DNA from: Ligustrum vulgare
Lineage: Eukaryota; Streptophyta; Magnoliopsida; Lamiales; Oleaceae
DNA: 64,000 bases
Assembly: GCA_963555705.1 (NCBI GenBank)
Contig: OY743169.1
Location: 48,658,124 to 48,722,123 of the forward strand
Direction: 5' to 3'
The notes beneath the pieces are model-generated. The model made no database searches, had not been told where the DNA came from, and saw nothing but the letters and a program-made list of their open reading frames with translations. Below, in pieces: positions 47,239 to 56,940 of this stretch. Position numbers and translations under genes: made by a program. How positions within the stretch are numbered: position 1 is the stretch's first letter; the number at the start of each line of letters is the position of its first letter.

Positions 47239-47968
47239 TGATGTGTTCCGGATCCTCAACAATCGGAGTCATAGCAGGCTTGACGGAAAAAGTTAAATAT
47301 TCAAGCCAAATAAAAGTGCAATACAGTCAACCATGCAGGAATTAGATGCATAATATGAGTTTTTCGAGTAGAAATTGGCCACTAAGCAAAACTCATGGGT
47401 AAAAGCCCTTGAGCCGACTGATTTTATGGTCAAATTCCATCATTTGGGGCTTCAAAACAGTAAGTCTATTATGCAGACGGAAATTAGGGTTTTTTCGTAT
47501 TTTTAGGTTAAATTTTGTTTTTAATTATTTGTTTGCCTATTTTAGAATTTTAGTCTAATTAGAATTCTATTTTGAGTCAATTAGCGGCTAGGTTATTTTA
47601 CTTATTTATATTCCTTTCCATTCATTATAATTCAGACTTGAGACTTTGATTTTGATATAAACAGTTTTTATTGAGGATTCAATAAAAGTTATAGGTGGAT
47701 TCCTATGTTTTTCGAACTTATCAAGAATATTTCTTGTGGCGTTCAAATACCGAACTTATCAAATATTTCTTGAGAATATTTGTGGCGTTCAAAACCAGAA
47801 ACTTATCAAGGGAGATTGGACAAATCCTTGTGGTGTTTCGAAAGTCGTGGTTCTTTATTCCGCATCGTCGAGCCATCGCGTCGTGAATATCGGGCCATGA
47901 TTCATCCGTCCAACCACAACCTGAGTTTGGAACTTTCCGGCGTTTCTTCCGCGCTTCGAATCTCATCA
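47239..47968 (+). repeat. 5' LTR of the nested Gypsy derivative
   Basis: TGATGTGTTCCG ... CGAATCTCATCA. A small ORF at 47695-47886 recurs identically in the other LTR and is noncoding. Confidence 0.9.
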
Positions 47969-48457
47969 TATGGTATCAGAGCTGGACTCTGAATTCAGGT
48001 TTTTCTATCCAGTTTGATTTTTATGTTTATCATCGAGTTCCATAAAAATCATCCATATCTTGTTGAGTGTTTTGTTTTCAGTTTTTTTTTTTTTGCGTTC
48101 TTCTTGAGTTTGTTGAGTCATTAATCCAGAAAATCGTTCCAACAAAATTCAAAAGTGTTTATTTTATTTAATTCTTATCCAAATCCTGTGCCGTTTGTTT
48201 TGTTGCGTTCGTATCGAATTTTTCGGATTTATAAAAAAAAAATTATTTTTTTTATTTTTATTTATTTAATCCGAAAATTCATCCAAAATTCAAAAAAAAA
48301 AAAAAAAAAAAAAAAGTTATTCCAAGATTCAAGAACCACTTTCTTGAATTTCCTTAAATTCTTGATATTCGTTTCCTTCCAAGTCAATAAAAGTCGTTCT
48401 TGCTATTTGATGTCTAAATCATTTTCGTTCTTGAATTTTTGAAACGCCACATAAGGA

Positions 48458-49147
48458 ATGAATTATGATCCGGGCTCTTTATTCCAAACTAGATGTTATG
48501 TGGATCATAAGGGGTACAGTTTTACGATTGATGGAAAGTGTTTTACTAATTTCGTTAGTAGCACCGTGGTTGAAAAATTAGGATTACCCCTAGAACCACA
48601 CCATAAACCTTATAGGATGACGTTGATGAGAGAGTTTGGAAATTTCAAAGTAACCAAACAAGTTCTAGTGCCTATCACCCAGGGAAGGTATAGTGAGAAT
48701 GTATGGTGTGATGTAGTGCCATTGAAATCTTATCATATTTTATTGGGAAAACCTTGGAGACATAGGAGGGAGGCTGTTTATGATAAGAGTATGCACATAT
48801 ACAAATTCCTTAAGAAAAGGAAAACATGTGCACTATATGGGTTGACATTAGAAGAAACACTAGAAGATTCACGGAGGGTAAGGAAGGAGAGTGAGAAGTG
48901 GTATAATAGGAGGCATCATGGGGATAAGGATATTGATAAGAAGGAGGGAGAGTTGAAATTAAAAACAAATAAACAAACTCCAAAATTTGACGAGGAGAAG
49001 GTGGAATTGGGAGTTGAGGTTGAAGTTCAAGATTTGAGCGATGAATTGGAAGATCCACGTTTGGGTAGTAATGAGGTAGTACACGAGCGTGGTGATAAAA
49101 ATCTGGAGATAGGAGGTGTGGTTGAAGTTGAGAGTAAAAAATTTTGA
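48458..49147 (+). CDS. Gypsy aspartic-protease-like protein of the nested element
   Basis: An intact 229-codon ORF. Residues ~5-125 match the retropepsin region of plant Gypsy polyproteins: LFQTRCYVDHKGYSFTIDGK, then CFTNFVSSTVVEKLGLPLEP, KVTKQVLVPI, VWCDVVPLKSYHILLGKPW. The family active site D-G-G/S-S reads D-G-K-C here, so proteolytic activity is doubtful although the Asp remains. The second half is Lys/Glu-rich (RRHHGDKDIDKKEGELKLKT) without a known domain. A following frame to 49367 ends NFPFDPGGEVKQ, resembling the C-terminal tail of Gypsy polyproteins. So the front of protease and the end of pol were kept and everything between lost. It is the only retroelement ORF in the window without internal stops. 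Confidence 0.7.
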   Translation: MNYDPGSLFQTRCYVDHKGYSFTIDGKCFTNFVSSTVVEKLGLPLEPHHKPYRMTLMREFGNFKVTKQVLVPITQGRYSENVWCDVVPLKSYHILLGKPWRHRREAVYDKSMHIYKFLKKRKTCALYGLTLEETLEDSRRVRKESEKWYNRRHHGDKDIDKKEGELKLKTNKQTPKFDEEKVELGVEVEVQDLSDELEDPRLGSNEVVHERGDKNLEIGGVVEVESKKF

Positions 49148-49413
49148 AAAGGTGGTTGAAGATGCAAAGGAAGAACGAGGTGAAGAGAAGGGCCTCGTGA
49201 TTCAAAAGGTTAATGGTACGTGGAAATTTGGGCAACACCACCAATTTCCAAAGGTGTTTCAACTTCAAGTCATTCACGTGACCCCCGTTGCAGAATATAT
49301 TTGGTTGATCATGTGCAATGACAGGATAAATTTTCCTTTTGATCCAGGAGGTGAAGTGAAACAATAGGAACAAAGCTATGATTCGGGACGAATCATCCTA
49401 AAGAAGGAGGGTA

Positions 49414-50142
49414 TGATGTGTTCCGAACCCTCAACAATCGGAGTCATAGCAGGCTTGACGGAAAAAGTTAAATATTCAAGCCAAATAAAAGTGCAATACA
49501 GTCAACCATGTCGGAATTAGATGCATAATATGTGTTTTTCGAGTAGAAATGGGCCACTAAGCAAAACTCATGGGCAAAAGCCCTTTAGCCGACTGATTTT
49601 ATGGCCAAATTCCATATTTGAGGCTTCAAAACAGCAAGTCAATTATGCAGACGGAAATTAGGGTTTTTACGTATTTTTAGGTTAAATTTTGTTTTTAATT
49701 ATTTGTTTGCGTATTTTAGAATTTTAGTCTAATTAGAATTCTATTTTGAGTCAATTAGCGGCTAGGTTATTTTACTTATTTATATTCCTTTCCATTCATT
49801 GTAATTCAGACTTAGACTTTGATTTTGATATAAACAGTTTTTATTAAGGATTTAATAAAAGTTATAGGTGGATTCCTATGTTTTTCGAACTTATCAAGAA
49901 TATTTCTTGTGGCGTTCAAATACCGAACTTATCAAATATTTCTTGAGAATATTTGTGGCGTTCAAAACCAGAAACTTATCAAGGGAGATTGGACAAATCC
50001 TTGTGGTGTTTCGAAAGTCGTGGTTCTTTATTCCGCATCGTCGAGCCATCGCGTCGTGAATATCGGGTCATGATTCATCCGTCCAACCATAACCTGAGTT
50101 TGGAACTTTCCGACGTTTTCTTCTGCGTTTCGAATCTCATCA
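49414..50142 (+). repeat. 3' LTR of the nested Gypsy derivative
   Basis: About 96% identical by eye to 47239-47968; ends CGAATCTCATCA followed by GCTCT. Confidence 0.9.
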
Positions 50143-50147
50143 GCTCT

Positions 50148-53112
50148 GGAAGAGGTGGACGGAATAAAGGGTATTCAGGTCCGGAAGAGGTCGATGTCGT
50201 GGGAAGTCATATGGCCATGAGAGATATCATGGTAATTTTAATTCTCAACCTGCGTGTTCTCGCTTGTTGGCATAAAGATAAAAAAATATCATGATAAAAA
50301 TGATGTTCATTGTTACAAATGCAAGAAGTTTGGCCATATAGTAAGAAATTGTGAACTGAATGAGCAAGATAACTTTCATGAACAAAAAGATGATTCTGCA
50401 TAGAATTTATTTGTTGCTTACCTTAATGCTAATGTTGAAGAAGTAGTATGGTATTTAGATAGTGGCTGTAGTAATCACACGGCAGGAACTTCGAGCTGCT
50501 TTGTGGATATTGATCAGTCCTATAATTTAGGAGTTACTATGGGCAACAACGCTAAGGTGAAGGTATGTGGAATCGGTATAGCTGCTGTAATTTTAGAAAG
50601 TGGCAGGAAACTCATTCATAAAGTCATGTATGTTCCCGGTGTATCTCATAATTTGCTTAGTTTGGGACAATTGATGAAAAGCGGATATAATGTTATTTTT
50701 GATGATGATAATTTCATGATAAATTATAAAAGGAATAGTAGCTTGCTCTACTCAACAAAAATGACTACAAACAAGATATTTCCTATCATGTTTTCAACAA
50801 CAAACATTAATACATCTTGTTCTACATGTGATGATTCTATTCTTCAGCATAGGCTTTATGGTCAATCTTAATTTTGATGGGTTGCATCAGTTGTTGTTGA
50901 TAAGCAATGTGGGTATTCATTATTGACATTATGAACTGATCATAGGCGTAAGTTTGCCTCTCAAAAATTCGGAGTATATTGAAGTGATCATGGAATTCAA
51001 AGGCAACTAACAAAGAGCTATACTCCTCAAAAACATAGAGTTGCCGAGTGCAAAAATAGAACCATTATGGAGGTTACAAGAAGCATGTTGAAAGACAAAA
51101 AATCTACCGAACAATTTTTGGGCTGAAGCTATAGCCATAACAGTATATGTGCTAAATAGATTTCCAACTCAAGCAGTCAAAGGGAAAACACTTTATGAAG
51201 CATGGAATGGTAAGAAGCCAAATGTAAGTCATTTCAAAAAAATTTGCTCAATTGCCTTTGCTTTGGTTCCATCACAGAATAGAAGGAAGATTGATGAGAA
51301 AAGCATCAAGTGCATCTTTATTGGGTATAGTGAAGGGATGAAAGGTTGTAGACTCTATTATCCCATTTCAAATAACATAATCATCAGGATGTTGTATTTA
51401 ATGAAGATGCATCTTGGAATTGGGAAAATAGAGCAGCAGCACCAGCTATCTTTACATCTGAAGAAGACACAAATCTGTAGTTGAATGGCCCCTCAATGTC
51501 TTCTCCAACTGCAGACGATACTACATATTCTTCTTCGAGAAGGATAAGAAGCATTGATGAAATTTATGCCTCTTGTGAGTTTGCTTTCTCTTTCCTTGGA
51601 ACCTACTTTTTTTGAAGACACAGAAAACATAGAAGAATGGGTTGTGGCTATGAAAGAAGAACTTGCTTCTATTGAGAAGAATAAAACATTAAGTTTGGTG
51701 TATTTACCCATGGGGAAAGAAGCAATCGGTCTCAAGTGGATCTACAAGTCTAAATTCGAATCAGATGGCACTTTGGATAGAAACAAGTCACGATTGGTAG
51801 TTAAAGGATATACATAAACCCAAGGTATCAATTTTTCAGAAACTTTCGTCCATGTTGCAAGATTGGATACTCTCAGACTTATCTTAGCTTTAGCAGCTTA
51901 TAATAGTTGGCAGGTTTATCAGCTTATATTAAATCTGTATTTCTTAATGGTGAACTTATTGAAGATGCATGTATATGTGGAGCAGCCAAAAGGCTTTGTA
52001 TTAAAGGGTTTAGAGCATAAAGCATATAAATCACACAAAGTACTTTATGGACTAAAAGCAAGCTCCAAGAACTTGTTGTCAAACTTGATTCATACTTTGT
52101 TAAAAATGATTTCAGGAGAAATGCTAGTGAGCTGACCTTGTATGTGAAAAGCCATAAAAATGAATTCCCTGTTGTATGTGTCTATGTAAATGACATGATA
52201 TATACAGGAAATTCATTTAAAATGATGAAAGCATTTAAAGAGTCAATGTTGCAAAATTTTGACATGACTCATGTGATTAATGCATTATTTTTTGGGCATT
52301 GGAGTGATGCAAGATGCAGGTGGAATTTCTCTCTGTCAAAAGAAATATGCTGCAAATCTTTTAAAAGGTTTGGGGTATTAAATTGTAAGGCTTCCAAGAC
52401 TCCTCTTAATGCAAATGACAGATTATCCTTGGAAGATGGTGTTGAAAAAGCAAATGAGAAGTATTTCAAAAGCATAGTAGGATGCCTTATGTACTCACAC
52501 TCGACCTGATTTGATGATCGCGGTAAGTATTAATTCATGATACATTCATAGCCCAAGTAAACATCACCTAGGTGCAGTAAAAAGGATTTTGAGATATGAT
52601 CAGGGTACAATCAATTATGGGATCAAGTATAGAAAAAATGAAAGTTGTGAACTTTAGCTTTTACTGCCAGTGATTGTGCAGGATGCATAGAGGACATGAA
52701 GAGCGCTACAGGCTTTGTTTTTTGTCTTAATGGAGGAGTTGTATCATGGACGTCAAAGAAGCAACAAGTCACTACCTTTTCTAGCACAAAAGCGGAATAT
52801 ATAGCAGCAACAACTACAACTTGTTAAGTAATTTAGATCAGAAGAATTTTACAAGACTTGAAACACAAACAACTACAACCAACAAGGATCTACTGTGACA
52901 ACAATCAACTATAGACATTTCTAAAAATCTAGTTAATCAGGGGAGAACCAAGCATATTGAGATTCGATACCATTTTATCAAAGAATCAGTTTTGAAAGGA
53001 GAAGTTGCATTGCAGCACCGAAGAGCAACCAACAGCCATGTTAACAAAAGCATTAATTGAAGGCAAATTGCAAAAATTTCGTTCCATGATCGAAGTGTTG
53101 CCTCTTGCTTGA
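50148..53112 (+). pseudogene. Copia gag end and pol (zinc knuckle, protease, integrase, RT, RNase H), inactive
   Basis: Zinc knuckle CYKCKKFGHIVRNC (about 50310). Protease with VVWYLDSGCSNHTAG and an open frame to 50870. A one-base shift breaks it at RLYG..LNFDGL. The N-terminal integrase is deleted; its core survives (GIQRQLTKSYTPQKH, RVAE, YEAWNGKKPNVSHFK, KCIFIGYSEGMKGCRLY). RT from 51560: EEWVVAMKEELASIEKNKT, LKWIYKSKF, RLVVKGYT, YVEQPKGFVLKG, and the catalytic YVDD reads YVND at 52183-52194. The linker has SIVGCLMYS. RNase H near 52660-53000 (DCAGCIEDMKSATGF, SWTSKKQQVTTFSSTKAEYI, YCDNNQ). Multiple stops; not functional. Confidence 0.85.
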
Positions 53113-53126
53113 AATAAAGAGGGGAA

Positions 53127-53360
53127 TGTTGACTAATTCAATCAAGTATTTAATTATTTTAATTAAGTCATGTGGAGTCTAAGAGTCAGATTCATTTATC
53201 TTAGGCTTTAGGGATTTTATTTTATTCCTATGCAGTTTATTTGTTTCAAGATAATGTTCACCTACTGCTATTAAATTCTATTGGTTTAATGCCTATATAA
53301 AAGCCGTTGCGTATTGAATAAAGGTGCGAAAAAGTTTTCCTCTTCCAAAAATTTTTAACA
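53127..53360 (+). repeat. 3' LTR of the Copia element
   Basis: 234 bp; preceded by a polypurine tract and followed by ACTTC. Confidence 0.9.
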
Positions 53361-53365
53361 ACTTC

Positions 53366-53999
53366 TATTAAATCGTCCACACTTCCACTTAAGTGTTTGC
53401 CATTTTGGTATGTCTAACATGTCAAACTGCTAGGTAAATAAAATTTGATCGAATTGTAAACTTTTAGGTAAATAGAATTTGATAGCACATATTTCCATGA
53501 AAATTGTCAAATCAGCATAATTATTTTTCAACTTTTGTGGTTGATTCAAAAAAAAAAAAAAAAAATTTCATGAAAATAACTTACATGTACAACACTTTGA
53601 AGCATGTTTTAGCGTATTTTCCACCAAAGATTTTCTCTAGGGGGTGGTGGGAAAATTTACATGAAAAATGAAAATATTTTCCTTATCTTTATTCATTTCC
53701 TTTTCCTTTTCATTTTCCATGTTGTATCAAACACAATTATTGTATGAATGCAAAATAATTGCACTTAACCTATTTGTCCTATCCTGATGCACACCTACCT
53801 CAAGTTCTCAAACCCCATCTTAATTTCCTTCTACACCTCTATTTAAGTACTTTCTCACCCACCATTCATTCTCCTTTCTCTAAAAGAAATTCCAAAACTG
53901 AACTCTGCGACAACGTTTATCTTATTAGCTTTCTTTCTCATTTCACCAACTCTCTATTTTTCCTTACCGCTCTAAAATGATCTAGAAAAAAACCAACCT
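53366..53999. other. Spacer / promoter side of the small Gly-Cys-rich gene
   Basis: AT-rich, with a poly-A run at 53548-53565. A TATA-like CTATTTAAGTA near 53830 is suitably placed upstream of the next gene. Confidence 0.4.
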
Positions 54000-54073
54000 A
54001 TGACCACCCCAGAAGCACCAACAGCAAGAAGGATTGTGATGGTAGAAACAATGGTGATCAAATATGAAGCTTC

Positions 54074-54364
54074 TTGGCCAAGAGGCAGGTTCGACATACC
54101 AAGGTTCGGGACGGATTGGGGAAAAGAGTCATAGGTGGTGGCTATGGAGTAGGATATGGGGGTCCTGGTGGAGGGTACTCTAAAGGAGGGACCATAAGGC
54201 CTATGGTAGTGTGCCAAGAAAAGGGTCCATGTTACAAGAAAAAGCTGAGATGCCCTACTAAGTGTTTTACTTCATTCAGCGATTTCGGGAAGGGCTCCGG
54301 CTACGACGGAGGCGGTGGTGGCTGCACCATGGACTGTAAGAAGACATGTACTGCATTTTGTTAA
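54074..54364 (+). CDS. Small glycine- and cysteine-rich protein, unknown function (possible N-terminal frameshift)
   Basis: 96 codons. A Gly/Tyr-rich middle (GGGYGVGYGGPGGGYSKGG) is followed by a Cys-rich tail: CQEKGPCYKKKLRCPTKC, FTSFSDFGKGSGYDGGGGGC, TMDCKKTCTAFC, eight Cys in all. I recognise the pattern GPC-x4-KxxCPxKCF...GKG...CxxDCKxxC as a plant family of small secreted-type proteins, but no function is known to me. The usual signal peptide is absent in this frame. In another frame, from ATG 54000, sequence with IVMVETMVIKYEASWPRGRF, then DIPRFGTDWGKE, looks like the expected N-terminal part and meets a stop just where the Gly-rich part begins. A one- or two-base shift may thus separate the two halves. 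The stop is at 54362-54364. Confidence 0.6.
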   Translation: MAKRQVRHTKVRDGLGKRVIGGGYGVGYGGPGGGYSKGGTIRPMVVCQEKGPCYKKKLRCPTKCFTSFSDFGKGSGYDGGGGGCTMDCKKTCTAFC

Positions 54365-54480
54365 GCTGAGCTAATGAGCAAGAAATAATATATCTATCAA
54401 GAATGGTTTTTCATACTACTGTAATTTTGCATGTGTGTCGGTAATATAATTTTGTTGCTTTAGTAGTGGCTAAAACTACT

Positions 54481-55067
54481 TGTGAAGTCGTGTGCCAATT
54501 TTATCAGATACCAAAAGCGTGTTTTCAGATTTTTGTAACATCTATTTTTTATCAGCACTGTCCACTTGGCACAATCTGAACGGATCAGTTGGTTGTGCCT
54601 TATAAGAGGCTTGTCACCGACTTTAGGGTTTTATTCTGAATTCAATCTAAAACGCCTCTTTCATCTCCTTCCGCTGCACTCTCTGATTCGAGGCCTGGGT
54701 CTTCGTCTTGTTTCTTCTCTTTAACCTGTTTGGTGCCCTTTCACTTGATATAATCTCGTTTGTCTTTCAGAGTCTCTATTGAGAGACATTTGTACTGTAA
54801 AGTGTTGTTTTTCAGTTCTGAAAGTCTGTTGTATAGCGTGAGTTAGGGTTGAAAGAGGAAGAACTTCTTGTGAGTTGTGTAATCTGTATTTTGGCGTGAT
54901 TAATAAAGTCTTGAGTCAGATCCACATTTGTGGAGACTCAACGGGGGATGTAGGCATTGGAAGTGGTCGCCGAACCTCCGGACCCTTTGGGTAAAATCTG
55001 CGTGTTCTTGCGATTATTGTTTCTGATTATTAGTTTGTGGTGATTTCTGGTTACTCAAATCCTTACA
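54481..55067 (+). repeat. Copia-type solo LTR with 5-bp TSD
   Basis: 587 bp, TGTGAAGTCGTG ... TCAAATCCTTACA, flanked by CTACT (54476-54480 and 55068-55072). Its end region (GTGGAGACTCAACGGGGGAT, GTAGGC, GTCGCCGAACCTCC) is the R/U5 pattern of many plant Copia LTRs. It lies 116 bp after the stop of the Gly/Cys-rich gene. Confidence 0.8.
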
Positions 55068-55416
55068 CTACTGAACTTGTATATAAGCTCAGTTCTTCTA
55101 CTACATAAAGAGCATGCTATGTGTATGTGGGACAAGCTTAGTTTGTAGCCTACGGAAGCAATCTCTATTCACCAGAAATTACTCATTGATTTTGTAAGGA
55201 ACAAGCTTAGTTTGCAACCGCTGGTTCTTAATAACGCAACAGGCCTTTTCCCCTGGAATTAGACAAACAAGGAAGGAATCCCGTTGAGTTCTTATGCTTT
55301 CATGTCTACACCTTAATTCTCACTCATGCTCCTCGAGCTTCATCTCTACAGCTTTGCACTACCTCCGAAGTACTTGGTCTTTGCTTGGGTCACGGTATAA
55401 TTTAGGAGATAATTAA
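55068..55416. other. Unclassified spacer
   Basis: No gene seen. A partial internal similarity (ACAAGCTTAGTTTG occurs twice, about 60 bases apart) suggests a small duplication. Confidence 0.4.
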
Positions 55417-56940
55417 GGGGGGTGTCCCCAACATGAAATTTTTTAGATTGATGGATTCTCATGAAATTTATGGATTTTAATACAATTCATAGAATCCATC
55501 AGATTCTAATGAAATTCTGTTCCATGGATTTTAGCAGACTTCGGTAGATTTTGGTGGACTTCCATCTACTTTTACCTCTTGTTGGATAATTTATTTATTA
55601 TTTTTTTCTACAATTTGAACGTGAACTTGAGACAAAGTAAAAAAAAAAAAATTTAAAAATCACATAATTTCTTTCAGTGATAATCAAATAAATAAAAATA
55701 AAAATAAGCAAAAATATTCGAATTATATCATCAAAAAACAAAGTGTACAACCTCTTCTATTAATTAAAAAAAAAATCATAGTTTTTTAACTGAACGGACG
55801 AAAAACTTTTAATTTTGAGAAAGGATGTGCATAACATTTTAATCAACCTATATTCTCCTCATTTAAGCCATCTCTCTACATTTATTGAGCTATGTTATTT
55901 CTCCATTCATTTGCATTCTCTCTTTGTTTCTCTTGAGTTTGAAAAATATCTTCATCATCTTTATCTTCAGCTGGTGGAGATAAATCTTTATCATCTGGTT
56001 CAACAAGAAATTCATCATAACGACATTCTTTGCAAAGAAAATTATGCAATCATGTACAAACCAACACTAACTCTGCTTGTGTTTTGAATGGAAATGGAGG
56101 TGCCGACTTAAAAATAGCAAATCGTGATTTGAACATGCCAAATATTCTCTTAATTACATTTCTCAATGAAGCATGACATAAGTTGAATACTTCATGAGTA
56201 TTTTCAGGAAGGCGACCTTCGCCATCAAAATCTTGGAGATGATATCAAACACCTCAAAATGGAGTCAAAAATTGACGACGATTTGGAAATCCACAATCCA
56301 CCAAAAATATTTTGCCTGAGTATAGAGTATATGCAAACACATCAAACTCGTGTCAAGAAAAAGAAAAAGCATACCCAGAAAATATAATTATAATGCAGCT
56401 AACAAATCAAAAAAGAAAACATTGTGTACCTCGCGGTACTTTAAGCCCATTTCTTCATACTAATGCGTCATTCAAAAGTTTTGAATCATGAGCTGAATCT
56501 TCCCAACCACTAAGGACATAAATGAATTCTAAATCAAAAGTGCATGCTGCCAATACATTTTGTGATATTGTTCCATGGCGGTTACGATAGCAACTCACAT
56601 CCCGTCCACATATCATAGCTGATATGTGTGTACCATCAACAGCTCCAATACAATCCTAAATGACCAAAATATATTTTACAAAATAAATTTATATTAATAT
56701 TAATAATTAAAAGGTATGAAGTGTATTGAATAATTACCTTAAAAGTAAGGATAAAATCTTGTACTTTCTCTTATTTTGCTTGACACAACGGCTCCTGGTT
56801 TAACCATCATATCAGGTGAATTAAAATTTCTGCTAGAAGTAGAATGTGCTCGACTGTTTCGGTAATTTTTCTGAAATTGATGTGGAAAGATCAAAAGTTG
56901 GTATTTTTTTTGAAGAAGATGATCCAAGCCTCCAAAAAAT
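55417..56940 (-). pseudogene. PIF/Harbinger element remnant with transposase (HARBI1-like)
   Basis: The left end GGGGGGTGTCCCCAAC at 55417, preceded by TTA/TAA, is Harbinger-like. Transposase on the minus strand: PDMMVKPGA, STRFYPYFK, (intron) DCIGAVDGTHISAMICGRDV, SCYRNRHGTISQNVLAACTF, VLSGWEDSAHDSKLL, a stop-containing stretch, then HEVFNLCHASLRNVIKRIFG and a low-complexity acidic tail. The first Asp (AVDGT) and second (AHDS) are kept. The catalytic Glu in the family motif RNVIERTFG is Lys here. The 5' part and the right terminal repeat are missing beyond about 56940, where different repeat DNA begins. Confidence 0.8.

Larger units (their letters stand above)
47239..50142 (+). mobile_element. 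Protease-only Gypsy derivative nested in the Copia gag
   Basis: LTRs 47239-47968 and 49414-50142 (730 and 729 bp; roughly 25-30 differences by eye, about 96% identity). Perfect target duplication GCTCT at 47234-47238 and 50143-50147. Primer-binding site TGGTATCAGAGC at 47971. Polypurine tract AAGAAGGAGGG just before the 3' LTR. The internal region is only about 1.45 kb and encodes a single retropepsin-like ORF; gag, RT, RNase H and integrase are missing. It must be mobilised, if at all, by another element's proteins. Confidence 0.9.
46215..53360 (+). mobile_element. Copia retrotransposon, complete outline, inactive, with nested Gypsy derivative
   Basis: LTRs 46215-46453 and 53127-53360 both start TGTTGACTAATTCAATCAAG and are about 85% alike by eye. 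Target duplication ACTTC at 46210-46214 and 53361-53365. Primer-binding site TGGTATCAGAACC at 46456 (tRNA-Met type). Polypurine tract AAATAAAGAGGGGAA at 53112-53126. Internal order gag, zinc knuckle, protease, integrase, RT and RNase H is Ty1/Copia. A second element (47239-50142) interrupts gag. Confidence 0.92.

Noticed and set aside
48810..49373. 187-codon minus-strand ORF opposite the retropepsin-like ORF
   Set aside because: Low-complexity His/Leu/Pro composition is the antisense of the Lys/Glu-rich tail; no family resemblance.
47695..50059. Two identical 63-codon ORFs at 47695-47886 and 49868-50059
   Set aside because: They are the same stretch of the two LTRs of the nested Gypsy derivative, not a duplicated gene.
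53972..54217. Minus-strand ORF with a membrane-like segment opposite the Gly/Cys-rich gene
   Set aside because: The plus strand has the family-specific Cys pattern; the minus frame is most simply its shadow.
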